A DNA stretch of 8,590 nt from an uncultured Actinomycetes bacterium (GCA_937888775.1 CALAQT010000492.1:1-8590); one strand, 5' to 3'. Shown: positions 1-6,110, counted from the first letter of the stretch. Notes: a model not told the origin generated them from the letters alone. Translations and numbers: made by a program.

Positions 1-441
1 CGACATCAAGCTCCACGAGTAGCCAAAGCCAAACCAGCCCGCAACAACCGAATCCGCACCACCACGCGGGATTCAACATCTCAACCACGAAAACTTCCGG
101 CTAGACATTCGGTCGGCATGCCCACGATCTACGGGTCCGCGACCGGCCTCTCGGCGCCGACCGAGCTCGCCAGATGATCGCCCTTGGCAGCTTGACGGTG
201 ACCACCGACAGCGGCAGCGCGACCGGCGTGGCCTTCCGGACAGTTTCCGGTTGGGGTGCAGACGCAATCCGGGTGCCAGGCCATCGCGGCACAGCGCTCC
301 TGCACGACAACTTGGGCACGACCCCTACCGCGGGGCGAGCTGCTGGTCGTGGGCGCCGGCGGCCGTGGTCGCGATCGCGATCGCGGAGATGATCAGAAGG
401 CACGACCGCGCGAGGGCTCGTCAACGGAGGTGTGGGACGGG
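1..441. other. Left spacer, no convincing gene
   Basis: I see no gene I can support here. The reading frame starting at base 2 ends at a TAG at 20-22 after the codons for DIKLHE, so the first 22 bases could be the 3' end of a plus-strand gene lying outside the window; six codons are too few to judge. The stretch 174-392 can be read in plus frame 3 as a Gly/Thr-rich peptide, but it has no family signature and ends in an Arg-rich tail, so I do not call it. The stretch holds a perfect 16-bp palindrome at 370-385 (two overlapping GCGATCGC boxes), 57 bp beyond the nfuA stop. Confidence 0.5.
370..385. repeat. 16-bp perfect palindrome (overlapping GCGATCGC)
   Basis: CGCGATCGCGATCGCG reads the same on both strands. 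It lies 57 bp past the stop codon of the minus-strand nfuA-like gene. As RNA it could form a 6-bp stem with a CGCG loop, but no U-tract follows on the minus strand, so a terminator role is only possible. It could also be a protein-binding site or chance in GC-rich DNA. Confidence 0.35.
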
Positions 442-1137
442 CTACTTCTTGGCCTGCTCGAAGTACGGGTTGGTGCCGGAGGCGTGGTCGGTGACGTCGA
501 CGACGCGGTTGATCTCGGAGACCGCCTGGGTGATCGCTACTTCGATGCCCTGGCTGAGGGTGACTGTGGCCATGCCGCAGCCCTGACACCCCCCGCCCAG
601 GCGCAGATAGGCGGTGGCGCCTTCGATGCCCGCGAGCTCGGCGTGTCCGCCGTGGCTGGCGATGCTCGGGTTGACATCGCGGTCGAGCACGGCCGTGACG
701 CGACGGGCGGTGTCGGTGTCCAGCCCGGCCCCGGGCGTTATAGGCGGACCCGGACGGCGGACGGCGGGACCGGCTCCCGGGCTCATCGGGAGGGTGGGAA
801 GGGCGAGGGGCAGGGGAGGCGGCTTGTTCGGGTTGAGGACCACGAAGCCGCTGTGCAGCGGGTCCTCGCTCCAGTCGACCGTGGCCCCGCGCAGCTTCGC
901 GACGCTGTCGTCGGCCACTACGATCGCGAGATCCCCCTGGTGCTGCACGGTGTCGCTGGTGCGGACCTTGGCCAGCGGCTCGAGCGACAGCGCGCAGACG
1001 TACTCGCCGTCGGCCGCGCCGGTGACCCGCACGGACAGCACGCGATCGCTGGGGTCGGGCGCGGCGGCGAGGAAGTCGCGCACGCGCTCGAGGGCCGATG
1101 CCGTGATGGCGAGGAGGGCGGAGGCTGGGTCGGCCAC
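442..1137 (-). CDS. nfuA: NfuA-like Fe-S cluster scaffold/carrier protein (degenerate IscA domain + NifU domain)
   Basis: Predicted 231-aa cytosolic protein that holds or delivers Fe-S clusters to target enzymes. Residues 1-104 resemble an A-type (IscA/HesB) carrier domain, ending in GFVVLNPN, but the usual cysteines are missing (only Cys48). This is the pattern of the degenerate N-terminus of E. coli NfuA. A Pro-rich linker (about 105-138) follows. Residues 139-219 form a NifU C-terminal domain with the cluster-binding CxxC at Cys184/Cys187 in GGGCQGCGMA. It is longer than E. coli NfuA, mostly because of the linker. The start is a GTG at 1137 with no Shine-Dalgarno sequence; a TATCGT -10 box ends 6 nt upstream, fitting a leaderless mRNA. 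It is divergent from the ATP-grasp gene and shares its promoter region. Because a radical SAM enzyme lies in that operon, a role in its cluster supply is possible (inference). The family call is firm; the exact orthology is less so. Confidence 0.85.
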   Translation of the reverse strand: MADPASALLAITASALERVRDFLAAAPDPSDRVLSVRVTGAADGEYVCALSLEPLAKVRTSDTVQHQGDLAIVVADDSVAKLRGATVDWSEDPLHSGFVVLNPNKPPPLPLALPTLPMSPGAGPAVRRPGPPITPGAGLDTDTARRVTAVLDRDVNPSIASHGGHAELAGIEGATAYLRLGGGCQGCGMATVTLSQGIEVAITQAVSEINRVVDVTDHASGTNPYFEQAKK

Positions 1138-1154
1138 CGATCTACGATAGCGCC
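1138..1154. promoter_or_regulatory. Divergent promoter with interlocked -10 boxes, both genes probably leaderless
   Basis: Only 17 bp separate the two divergent GTG starts. On the plus strand TACGAT (1143-1148) is followed by 6 nt and then the GTG at 1155. On the minus strand TATCGT (1149 down to 1144) is followed by 6 nt and then the GTG at 1137. Both fit the TANNNT -10 consensus of leaderless actinobacterial genes, and they share the same five base pairs. If transcription starts at each G, the two start sites are 18 bp apart. No clear -35 hexamer is seen on either side. Neither gene has room for a leader or a Shine-Dalgarno sequence. Confidence 0.6.
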
Positions 1155-2402
1155 GTGGACCGCCTTCTCCTGATCCTGCCGTCGGCCACTTACCGGGCGC
1201 CGGACTTCTTGGCGGCGGCGCGGGAGCTCGGCGTCGCGGTCACGGTGGCGTCCGAGCGCCGCGCGGCGATGTCGGCGGCGATGGGCGAACGTGCGCTCAC
1301 GCTGCGCCTGTCAGATCCAGCATTGGCGGCCGAGCAGATCGCCGAGCGTGCCCGGGAGACCCCGTTCGCCGCGGTCGTGGGCGTCGATGACCAGGGCGTG
1401 ATGGCCGCCGCGCTGGGCGCCGAGCGCCTCGGGCTGCCCCACAACCCGCCCGCGGCCGTCGCCCACACGCGCGATAAGGCGGCGATGCGCCGGGCGTTCG
1501 CGGAGGCCGGCGTCCCGCAGCCGCGCTTCGCCCTGCTGCCCTCCGGAGCCGACGTCGCAGCCGTGGCGCGCGATGTGGGCCTTCCCTGCGTCGTCAAGCC
1601 GCTGGGGCTGTCGGGCAGCCGCGGCGTGATCCGGGCGGACGACGCCGAGCAGGCGCGCTTGACCGCCGAGCGCGTCCGGGGCATTCTGGCCGCCGCTCAG
1701 GAGCCGCCCGGGGCGCCGCTGCTGCTGGAGAGCTACCTGCCGGGCGCGGAGGTGGCGATCGAGGGGCTGCTGCGCGGAGGCCGTCTGGAGGTGCTGGCGG
1801 TCTTCGACAAGCCCGACCCGCTCGAGGGGCCGTACTTCGAGGAGACGCTGTACGTGACGCCGTCGCGGCTGCCGACCGCCGTCCTGGCCGAGGTCGAGGC
1901 GGTTACTGCGCGGGCGGCGCGTGCGCTTGGGCTGCGGGAGGGGCCGATCCACGCCGAGCTGCGCGTGGACGGCGAGCGGGTGAGCGTCCTCGAGCTAGCG
2001 GCCCGGTCGATCGGCGGCCTGTGCTCGCGCGCGCTGCGCTTCGGCGCCGGCGTCAGCCTGGAGCAGGTGATCCTGCGCCACGCGCTGGGCCTCGGGCTCG
2101 AGGACCTGGCGCGGGAGCCGACGGCGTCTGGCGTGATGATGATCCCGATCCCCCGGGCTGGCGTGCTGCGCGCGGTCGATCGGCAGGAGGAGGCGCGGGC
2201 GGTGGAGGGCATCGGCGGGCTGGAGATCACGATCGCCTGCGGCCGCCCCGTGGTGCCGCTGCCCGACGGCGACCGCTACCTGGGTTTCCTGTTCGCGCGC
2301 GCGGCGAGCGCCGACGCGGTCGAGCGCTCCCTGCGCGCCGCGCACGCCCGCCTGCGGATCCGGATCGAGCCGCACGCGCCCGAGCCAGTCGGCGCGCGCT
2401 AG
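1155..2402 (+). CDS. ATP-grasp domain protein, carboxylate-amine/thiol ligase-like
   Basis: Predicted 415-aa soluble enzyme of the ATP-grasp superfamily, which activates a carboxylate as an acyl-phosphate and joins it to an amine or thiol. Residues 1-95 form a Rossmann-like pre-ATP-grasp domain. ATP-binding lysines are likely Lys108 (HTRDKAAM) and Lys148 (CVVKPLGLSGSRGV), with the glycine-rich loop at 150-158. ESYLPGAEVAIEG (192-204) and the metal-binding region AELRVDGE...LELAARSIGG (267-288) follow. The usual ExN metal motif reads Glu-Leu-Ala-Ala-Arg, as in some L-amino-acid-ligase-like members. The C-terminal region (about 320-405, with MMIPIPRAG and YLGFLFARA) matches the extra domain of that group. 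The start is GTG with an ideally placed -10 box (leaderless). The radical SAM gene begins 12 bp after its stop, so the two are almost certainly co-transcribed. The substrate is unknown; a PurK/PurT or biotin-carboxylase role is unlikely given this context. Confidence 0.85.
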   Translation: MDRLLLILPSATYRAPDFLAAARELGVAVTVASERRAAMSAAMGERALTLRLSDPALAAEQIAERARETPFAAVVGVDDQGVMAAALGAERLGLPHNPPAAVAHTRDKAAMRRAFAEAGVPQPRFALLPSGADVAAVARDVGLPCVVKPLGLSGSRGVIRADDAEQARLTAERVRGILAAAQEPPGAPLLLESYLPGAEVAIEGLLRGGRLEVLAVFDKPDPLEGPYFEETLYVTPSRLPTAVLAEVEAVTARAARALGLREGPIHAELRVDGERVSVLELAARSIGGLCSRALRFGAGVSLEQVILRHALGLGLEDLAREPTASGVMMIPIPRAGVLRAVDRQEEARAVEGIGGLEITIACGRPVVPLPDGDRYLGFLFARAASADAVERSLRAAHARLRIRIEPHAPEPVGAR

Positions 2403-2414
2403 CGTGGGTCACCC

Positions 2415-3821
2415 GTGCGTGTCCTTTTGATCTCGACCTACGAGCTGGGCCACCAGCCGTTGCACGTCGCCTCGCCGGCGGCCTCGCTGCGCCGCGCCGG
2501 GCACGAGGTCCGCTGCCTGGATCTCAGCGTGCAGCCGTGGGACCCCGGCGCCCTGGAGTGGACACAGGCGGTCGGCTTCTCGGTGCCCATGCACACCGCC
2601 ATGCGCCTGGCGCTCAGCGCCGGGCGCCGAGTGCGCCGCGAGCACCCCGGGCTGCCAATCTGCTTCTACGGGCTCTATGCCACGGTCAGCCGCGAGCTGG
2701 TGGAGCGTGAGCTCGCCGCGCGCGTGATCGCCGGCGAGTACGAGCCGGCGCTCACGGCCTGGGTGGACGAGCTGGCAGCCCCAGGCTTGCCCGCCCCGGC
2801 CGCCGAACGGCCGATCATCCACCTGCAGCGCGGCACCTTCGAGGCGCCGGCGCGCGAGCTGCTGCCCGGACTCGAGCGCTACGCCCGCCTGGCGGTGGGC
2901 GGGGAGGAGCGGCTGGTCGGGTACGTGGAGGCCAGCCACGGGTGCGTGCATCGCTGCCGGCACTGCCCGGTCCCCACCGTCTACGACGGGCGCATCCGCG
3001 TCGTGCCGGCCGAGACCGTCCTGCGCGACGTCGAGCGCCTGGCGGCCATGGGCGCGCGCCACATCACGTTCGGCGACCCCGACTTCCTTAACGGCTGGCG
3101 CCACTCTCTGGCGATCGTGCGCGCGCTGCACGAGCGCCGCCCGGAGCTGACCTTTGACTGCACGACGAAGGTCGAGCACGTGCTCGAGCGCGCCGGGGTG
3201 TGGGAGGAGATGGCCGCCTCGGGGTGCCTGTTCGTCGTCTGCGCGCTGGAGAGCGTCAACGACGAGATCCTCGTCCGCCTCGAGAAGGGCCACACGACCG
3301 CCGAGGCGGTGCTCGCCCTCGACCTGCTGCGCGAGCACGGAATCGAGACCCGGCCCTCGTTTATGCCCTTCACCCCGTGGACGACCCCGCGTGACGTGCT
3401 GGAGATCATCGACTTCGTCGCCGCGCACGACCTGGTAGCCAACGTCGACCCGGTGCAGTACACGATCCGGCTGCTCGTGCCCGAGGGCTCGCTGCTGCTG
3501 GAGCGCAAGGACCTGCGCGAGCAGCTCGGCCCCTACGAGGCTGAGCGCCTCAGCTACCCGTGGCGTTCAGCGGACCCGGCAGCCGACCGGCTGCAGGGCC
3601 GCCTCAACGCGCTAGTCCAGCAGAGCGCCGCCGCGCAGGAGCCGACGGGCCTGACGTTCGCGCGCATCCGCGCGGCGGTGCGCGAGGCGACCGGCGAGGC
3701 GGGCGTCCCGGAGCCGGAGGCCATCCCCATGGGATCGAGTGAGGGGAGGCCACGGCTCACCGAGCCGTGGTTCTGTTGTGCGGAGCCGACCGAGGGCCAG
3801 TTCGGTCCTCTCACAGCGTGA
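2415..3821 (+). CDS. CCAEP-tail radical SAM protein with B12-binding-like N-terminus
   Basis: Predicted 468-aa cytosolic radical SAM enzyme. Residues 1-125 resemble a B12-binding-type Rossmann domain (MRVLLISTYELGHQPLHVAS), but no clear DxHxxG cobalamin motif is visible. The [4Fe-4S] cluster motif CxxxCxxC is at Cys177, Cys181 and Cys184 (GCVHRCRHCPVP); GDPDFLN (220-226) and ALESVNDE (277-284) fit the TIM-barrel core. The C-terminus carries EPWFCCAEP, with Cys454-Cys455 encoded TGT TGT at 3774-3779. I recognise this as the cysteine form of the family known for a CUAEP/CCAEP tail, where the second residue is selenocysteine in some members. The function is uncharacterised; the paired thiols suggest sulfur, selenium or soft-metal chemistry (inference). 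The GTG start has no good Shine-Dalgarno sequence and is probably translationally coupled to the ATP-grasp gene. Its last 11 bp overlap the convergent DsrE-like gene. The tail is complete, with no frameshift. Confidence 0.88.
   Translation: MRVLLISTYELGHQPLHVASPAASLRRAGHEVRCLDLSVQPWDPGALEWTQAVGFSVPMHTAMRLALSAGRRVRREHPGLPICFYGLYATVSRELVERELAARVIAGEYEPALTAWVDELAAPGLPAPAAERPIIHLQRGTFEAPARELLPGLERYARLAVGGEERLVGYVEASHGCVHRCRHCPVPTVYDGRIRVVPAETVLRDVERLAAMGARHITFGDPDFLNGWRHSLAIVRALHERRPELTFDCTTKVEHVLERAGVWEEMAASGCLFVVCALESVNDEILVRLEKGHTTAEAVLALDLLREHGIETRPSFMPFTPWTTPRDVLEIIDFVAAHDLVANVDPVQYTIRLLVPEGSLLLERKDLREQLGPYEAERLSYPWRSADPAADRLQGRLNALVQQSAAAQEPTGLTFARIRAAVREATGEAGVPEPEAIPMGSSEGRPRLTEPWFCCAEPTEGQFGPLTA
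3750..3770 (-). terminator. Perfect 9-bp hairpin, possible terminator of the DsrE-like gene
   Basis: CCACGGCTC (3750-3758) and GAGCCGTGG (3762-3770) pair perfectly around a 3-nt loop. The hairpin lies inside the radical SAM coding region, 3 bp before the Cys-Cys codons, and 40 bp past the stop of the convergent minus-strand gene. On the minus strand a pyrimidine-rich run (CCTCCCCTC) follows, but no true U-tract. A terminator for the minus-strand gene is the most natural reading; a translation-slowing structure before the CC tail is another. Confidence 0.4.
3788..3807 (+). other. SECIS-like hairpin position downstream of the Cys-Cys codons
   Basis: GACCGA (3788-3793) pairs with TCGGTC (3802-3807); a further G-U pair closes a loop GGCCAG. 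The base of the stem is 8 nt after the second Cys codon (3777-3779), the codon that would be UGA in selenocysteine forms of this family. Position, stem length and a loop that opens with GG loosely fit bacterial SECIS elements, although the distance to the loop is slightly short. It may be a relic of a selenocysteine ancestor or chance. No active selenocysteine insertion is implied, because the codon is TGT. Confidence 0.25.
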
Positions 3822-4176
3822 TGACGTGATCCGGCGGGTCGCCCGCCAGCGCCGCGTACAGGTCGGGGAAGCAGCCGACCCGCACGCCCGCGACCGTTCC
3901 CGCCGGCCGCGCCGCGCCGATCTCCCCCTCGGCCAGACAGCGCTCCAGCGCGCACTGGTCACAGAGCATCAGCAGCATTCCGTGCTCGGCGGCCACCCGC
4001 CCAAGGCGCTCGCCCACCGGATCGCCCGCTCGCAGCAGGTAGGTGTTGTCGTCAAAGAAGAACATTCCGACGACCTCGACGCCATGCGTTCCCTGCTCCA
4101 GCTGCGGAAGGATCATCTTCCCGAGCTTGTAGCTGGCCGTGTGGCCGGAGGTAGAGAACACGTAGGCGACCTTCAT
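3811..4176 (-). CDS. DsrE-related small Cys-rich protein (SaoD-like)
   Basis: Predicted 121-aa cytosolic protein of the DsrE/DsrF-like fold, a family of sulfur-relay and sulfur-carrier proteins. The N-terminus MKVAYVFSTSGHTASYKLGK gives the first beta strand and loop; VEVVGMFFFDDNTYLL (33-48) and MLLMLCDQCALERC (67-80) follow, then VGCFPDLY (100-107). Cys72/Cys75 form a CxxC with Cys80 and Cys102 nearby, so thiol or metal chemistry is likely. From memory it closely resembles SaoD, the DsrE-related protein of the proposed selenocysteine-assisted organometal systems; I cannot confirm this without a search. I chose the ATG at 4176 because the family begins there. The open frame continues upstream to a GTG at 4299, but that part is low-complexity. 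It is convergent with the radical SAM gene and overlaps it by 11 bp. A TACTCT box 9 nt upstream of the start suggests a short leader. Confidence 0.8.
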   Translation of the reverse strand: MKVAYVFSTSGHTASYKLGKMILPQLEQGTHGVEVVGMFFFDDNTYLLRAGDPVGERLGRVAAEHGMLLMLCDQCALERCLAEGEIGAARPAGTVAGVRVGCFPDLYAALAGDPPDHVITL

Positions 4177-4185
4177 CCCGGCGGG

Positions 4186-4191
4186 AGAGTA
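4186..4191 (-). promoter_or_regulatory. Possible -10 box of the DsrE-like gene
   Basis: TACTCT on the minus strand fits TANNNT and ends 9 nt before the ATG at 4176, so transcription would start about 1-3 nt before the start codon. No convincing -35 box or Shine-Dalgarno sequence is present. This supports the short form of the protein over the upstream GTG. Confidence 0.35.
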
Positions 4192-4322
4192 GTCGGAACC
4201 CGCGCGCACCGGTTGCCGCGGTGGTGCCATGGCGATACGGCGGCGGAAGCCCGGAGAAGGACGCAGCGCCGGCTCGAGCCGCCGGCCGTTGCCGTACACG
4301 CGTTAGCCAGCTCATAAGAGCA

Positions 4323-4391
4323 GCGCACACGAACGAGCAGGACGGCAGGCGGTACTTCCTCATCGACGGGCACGTCCATTTCTGGAACGTC
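4323..4391 (+). pseudogene. Fragment of an amidohydrolase N-terminus
   Basis: The plus-strand frame reads RRYFLIDGHVHFWN at 4347-4388. This matches the first beta strand and metal-binding HxH motif (His codons at 4371 and 4377) of metal-dependent amidohydrolases of the ACMSD-like/amidohydrolase-2 type, where the motif sits near the N-terminus. After WN the reading becomes a Pro/Gly/Arg-rich sequence unlike the family in this frame, and I did not find the continuation in the other frames down to the MBL stop. There is no ATG, GTG or TTG close upstream in frame; the nearest ATG (4221) lies far too early. I read it as the remnant of a gene lost by deletion. A chance match over 14 residues is possible but the motif is distinctive. 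Confidence 0.45.
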
Positions 4392-4594
4392 CACCCGGGC
4401 AGCCCGGGAAGCCAAGTCGAACCTCGCGGCGTCCCGCCGACCGGGCCGGCGCCGCACAAGGCTCTCCGTGCGGCTGGACGAAGCGGAACAGTCGCCTCTC
4501 ACTGCCGCTCGTGAGGAATCTCAGCAGCCTTCGATTTCGCGCTGGCCAGGCGAGACGCCGGCCGGGCCCCGGCGAATGCTTCCGGCGAACGCAC

Positions 4595-4616
4595 GCGTCC
4601 GGCGTCGAGCCGGCGC
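4595..4616 (-). terminator. Possible terminator hairpin after the MBL gene
   Basis: On the minus strand, just past the MBL stop, GCG-CCGGC pairs with GCCGG-CGC around a 5-nt loop with one bulged base (5+3 bp). There is no U-tract. Similar CCGGCG repeats continue to 4557, so several alternative folds exist. Confidence 0.3.
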
Positions 4617-4623
4617 TAGCCGC

Positions 4624-5565
4624 TCATGGGGTGGAAGTCGTCATCAACGGCAGCGCGGCGACGCCGATGTCACGGCTGACCTCACGGATCTCGTCTGGGA
4701 GGGCGGCCAGGTTGACGTTGGTCGAGAACCCCATCGGAGCTGATAGCGGTCGGAAGAAATCGTCGTAGTGGTTGGCGACGACGATCTGGGGGTCCAGGCG
4801 CCGCAGGATCCGTGCCCAGTAGTTCTCAGTGAAGCTGCGTCCCGCGATCCCGGCGAGGAAGATGTCGACGCCGCCGGTGGGAACCTGATCGTCGATGAGG
4901 TTCGCGCTGCCCTGGTGATACAGCGTCGTTCCGGCGACTTCGATGTGCAGGCCGTAAACGGCTCCGCAGCGGTAGGCGCGTGGGCTGAGGTGGCCGAGGT
5001 GATCGCAGGTCAGCGCCCCATCCATGGGGACCTTGTAGCCCAGCAGCAGCTTTGAGTGAAGGCTGGGGATGAACCGGACAGTGAACGGTCCAAGCTCGTA
5101 CGGGTGGTGAGGCTGGATCTCGACCGCTCGGTCGCCGAGCCCGTAGAGGCCCATCAGGCGCATCAGCGAGTCTGACCCGTACGCCATCGTGTCGTAGGAG
5201 CGCGCGAGCTCGGGGACATCGATTGCGTGATCGAAGTGCGTGTGGCCGACGAGGATCCCGACGACGTCCCAGCTGTCACGCAGGTAACGACTATGGAGAG
5301 CGGGGTCCGCGAGTGCGGGCTCGCGCCGTGGCAACGCTTTGAGCGGAACGCGGGTGAGGTAGGGGTCGATCAGGAGGGTCTGGCCGCTGTAGATCAGCCG
5401 GTAGCCGGCGGTGCCCAGCCACTCGATCTCCAGACCGGGCGGCAGCGGCAGACGGGCTTTGGCCAGATCGTGCTGAGCAGCGGTATCAGTCCGCTCGCGC
5501 GCATCGCGCCGCGCCAGAAAGCGAGCGAAACTAGCGAGATGTTCTGCCGTGTGGTGGGCACTCAT
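4624..5565 (-). CDS. Metallo-beta-lactamase-fold hydrolase, UlaG-like
   Basis: Predicted 313-aa cytosolic hydrolase of the metallo-beta-lactamase superfamily, UlaG/RomA-like branch. The core opens with LEIEWLGTAGYRLIYSGQTLLIDPYLTR (written here in part: IEWLGTAGYRL at about 47-57, LLIDPYL at 64-70). The metal-binding signature HTHFDH is at His108, His110, Asp112 and His113. Further candidate ligands are His170 (PSLHSK), the HQGSANLID segment at 217-225, and His266 (VVANHYDDFF). In many UlaG-like enzymes the third region carries an Asp ligand (xGD); here the equivalent position appears to be Ser, with Asp a few residues later. An N-terminal helical extension (1-44) precedes the core. I chose the ATG at 5565; the open frame runs upstream to 5895 but that part is Arg-rich without family features. 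No Shine-Dalgarno sequence or clear -10 box is seen before it. The substrate is unknown (phosphodiester or lactone). No operon partner. Confidence 0.82.
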   Translation of the reverse strand: MSAHHTAEHLASFARFLARRDARERTDTAAQHDLAKARLPLPPGLEIEWLGTAGYRLIYSGQTLLIDPYLTRVPLKALPRREPALADPALHSRYLRDSWDVVGILVGHTHFDHAIDVPELARSYDTMAYGSDSLMRLMGLYGLGDRAVEIQPHHPYELGPFTVRFIPSLHSKLLLGYKVPMDGALTCDHLGHLSPRAYRCGAVYGLHIEVAGTTLYHQGSANLIDDQVPTGGVDIFLAGIAGRSFTENYWARILRRLDPQIVVANHYDDFFRPLSAPMGFSTNVNLAALPDEIREVSRDIGVAALPLMTTSTP

Positions 5566-5602
5566 GAGTCGGTGATCCGATCCGGTTCCAGGAGAACGAT
5601 CC

Positions 5603-5616
5603 GTGGGCGTGCCCAC
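5603..5616. promoter_or_regulatory. Inverted repeat GTGGGC-N2-GCCCAC upstream of the MBL gene
   Basis: A near-perfect 14-bp dyad, 38 bp upstream of the MBL ATG. Location and symmetry suit an operator for a dimeric regulator, or a hairpin in the MBL leader. No regulator gene is adjacent, so this is only a candidate. Confidence 0.3.
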
Positions 5617-5727
5617 CCAAGTCAGCGTACTTGCCCAACTCAAATCAATGCGGCGCCGGCTGGGCTTCTGAATCGTCACGAAGCAGTCTCCGGCTACCGC
5701 TAAGCCACGGTCTTCGCATTCGCTAAA

Positions 5728-5741
5728 CCCGGCTTGCCGGG
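5728..5741. repeat. Hairpin with CTTG tetraloop
   Basis: CCCGG-CTTG-CCGGG forms a 5-bp stem on a CUUG tetraloop, a stable RNA loop type, if transcribed on the plus strand. No gene is linked to it. Confidence 0.3.
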
Positions 5742-5796
5742 CGCTCGGTTCTGGGCGATAGCGCTCGCTCGGCCGCTGTGCGCTCACCGAGAGCCG

Positions 5797-5815
5797 AATG
5801 CTCAAATCGAGCGTT
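5797..5815 (+). repeat. 7-bp hairpin in the long spacer
   Basis: AATGCTC and GAGCGTT pair (one U-G) around a 5-nt loop. It is less GC-rich than its surroundings, so slightly less likely to be chance. No neighbouring gene or U-tract explains it. Confidence 0.25.
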
Positions 5816-6093
5816 AGCCGGCCCGGTGTCCGCATGGCGAATCTCGCAAGTCCGGTCCGCGGATCATCGGTCGCTGGCCGGCGCCGGCGAGGCACTCGCT
5901 CCCCGCCGAGAGGAGCGGTTCGCCGCTCGTGGATCGCGCGGTGGTCCGCCGAGAAGAACGGCGGGTCAAAACGATGACTCGTCGACGGCGAGCCTGGCTG
6001 CGAGCGGTGCCGGGTTGGCTACGGCTGCAGCTCCGAACGATCGACGCGACGGCAGTTGAGGGGCAGGCAGAGCGCGTTTCACGCTAAGGGGGG

Positions 6094-6110
6094 CGGGCGT
6101 CCAGCGCCCG
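6094..6110. repeat. 6-bp GC hairpin in the long spacer
   Basis: CGGGCG-TCCAG-CGCCCG forms a perfect 6-bp stem with a 5-nt loop, inside the stretch that may be a dispersed repeat (6060-6200). Confidence 0.25.

Larger units (their letters stand above)
4177..4623. other. Spacer between the DsrE-like and MBL genes
   Basis: No intact gene. It holds the possible DsrE-like promoter, a fragment that reads as an amidohydrolase N-terminus on the plus strand (4323-4391), and a run of CCGGC-type inverted repeats (4557-4616) next to the MBL stop. The rest shows no recognisable coding signal. Confidence 0.5.

Noticed and set aside
174..392. Plus-strand frame reading a Gly/Thr-rich peptide before the nfuA stop
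   Set aside because: Slightly protein-like at first but ends in an Arg-rich run, no ribosome binding site and no family; not enough to call.
256..1173. Long plus-strand open frame opposite the nfuA-like gene
   Set aside because: It is Gly/Arg-rich, has no domain, and lies across a gene with clear NifU features on the other strand.
2409..3428. Long minus-strand open frame opposite the radical SAM gene
   Set aside because: A GC-rich shadow with Arg/His/Gln-rich sequence; the plus strand carries the cluster motif and tail.
4177..4299. Upstream extension of the DsrE-like gene to a GTG at 4299
   Set aside because: The extra 41 residues are Arg/Pro-rich, while the family begins at MKVAYV and a -10 box sits just before that ATG.
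5566..5895. Upstream extension of the MBL gene by 110 residues
   Set aside because: Arg/Ser-rich sequence without helical or domain features; open simply because stop codons are rare in this base composition.
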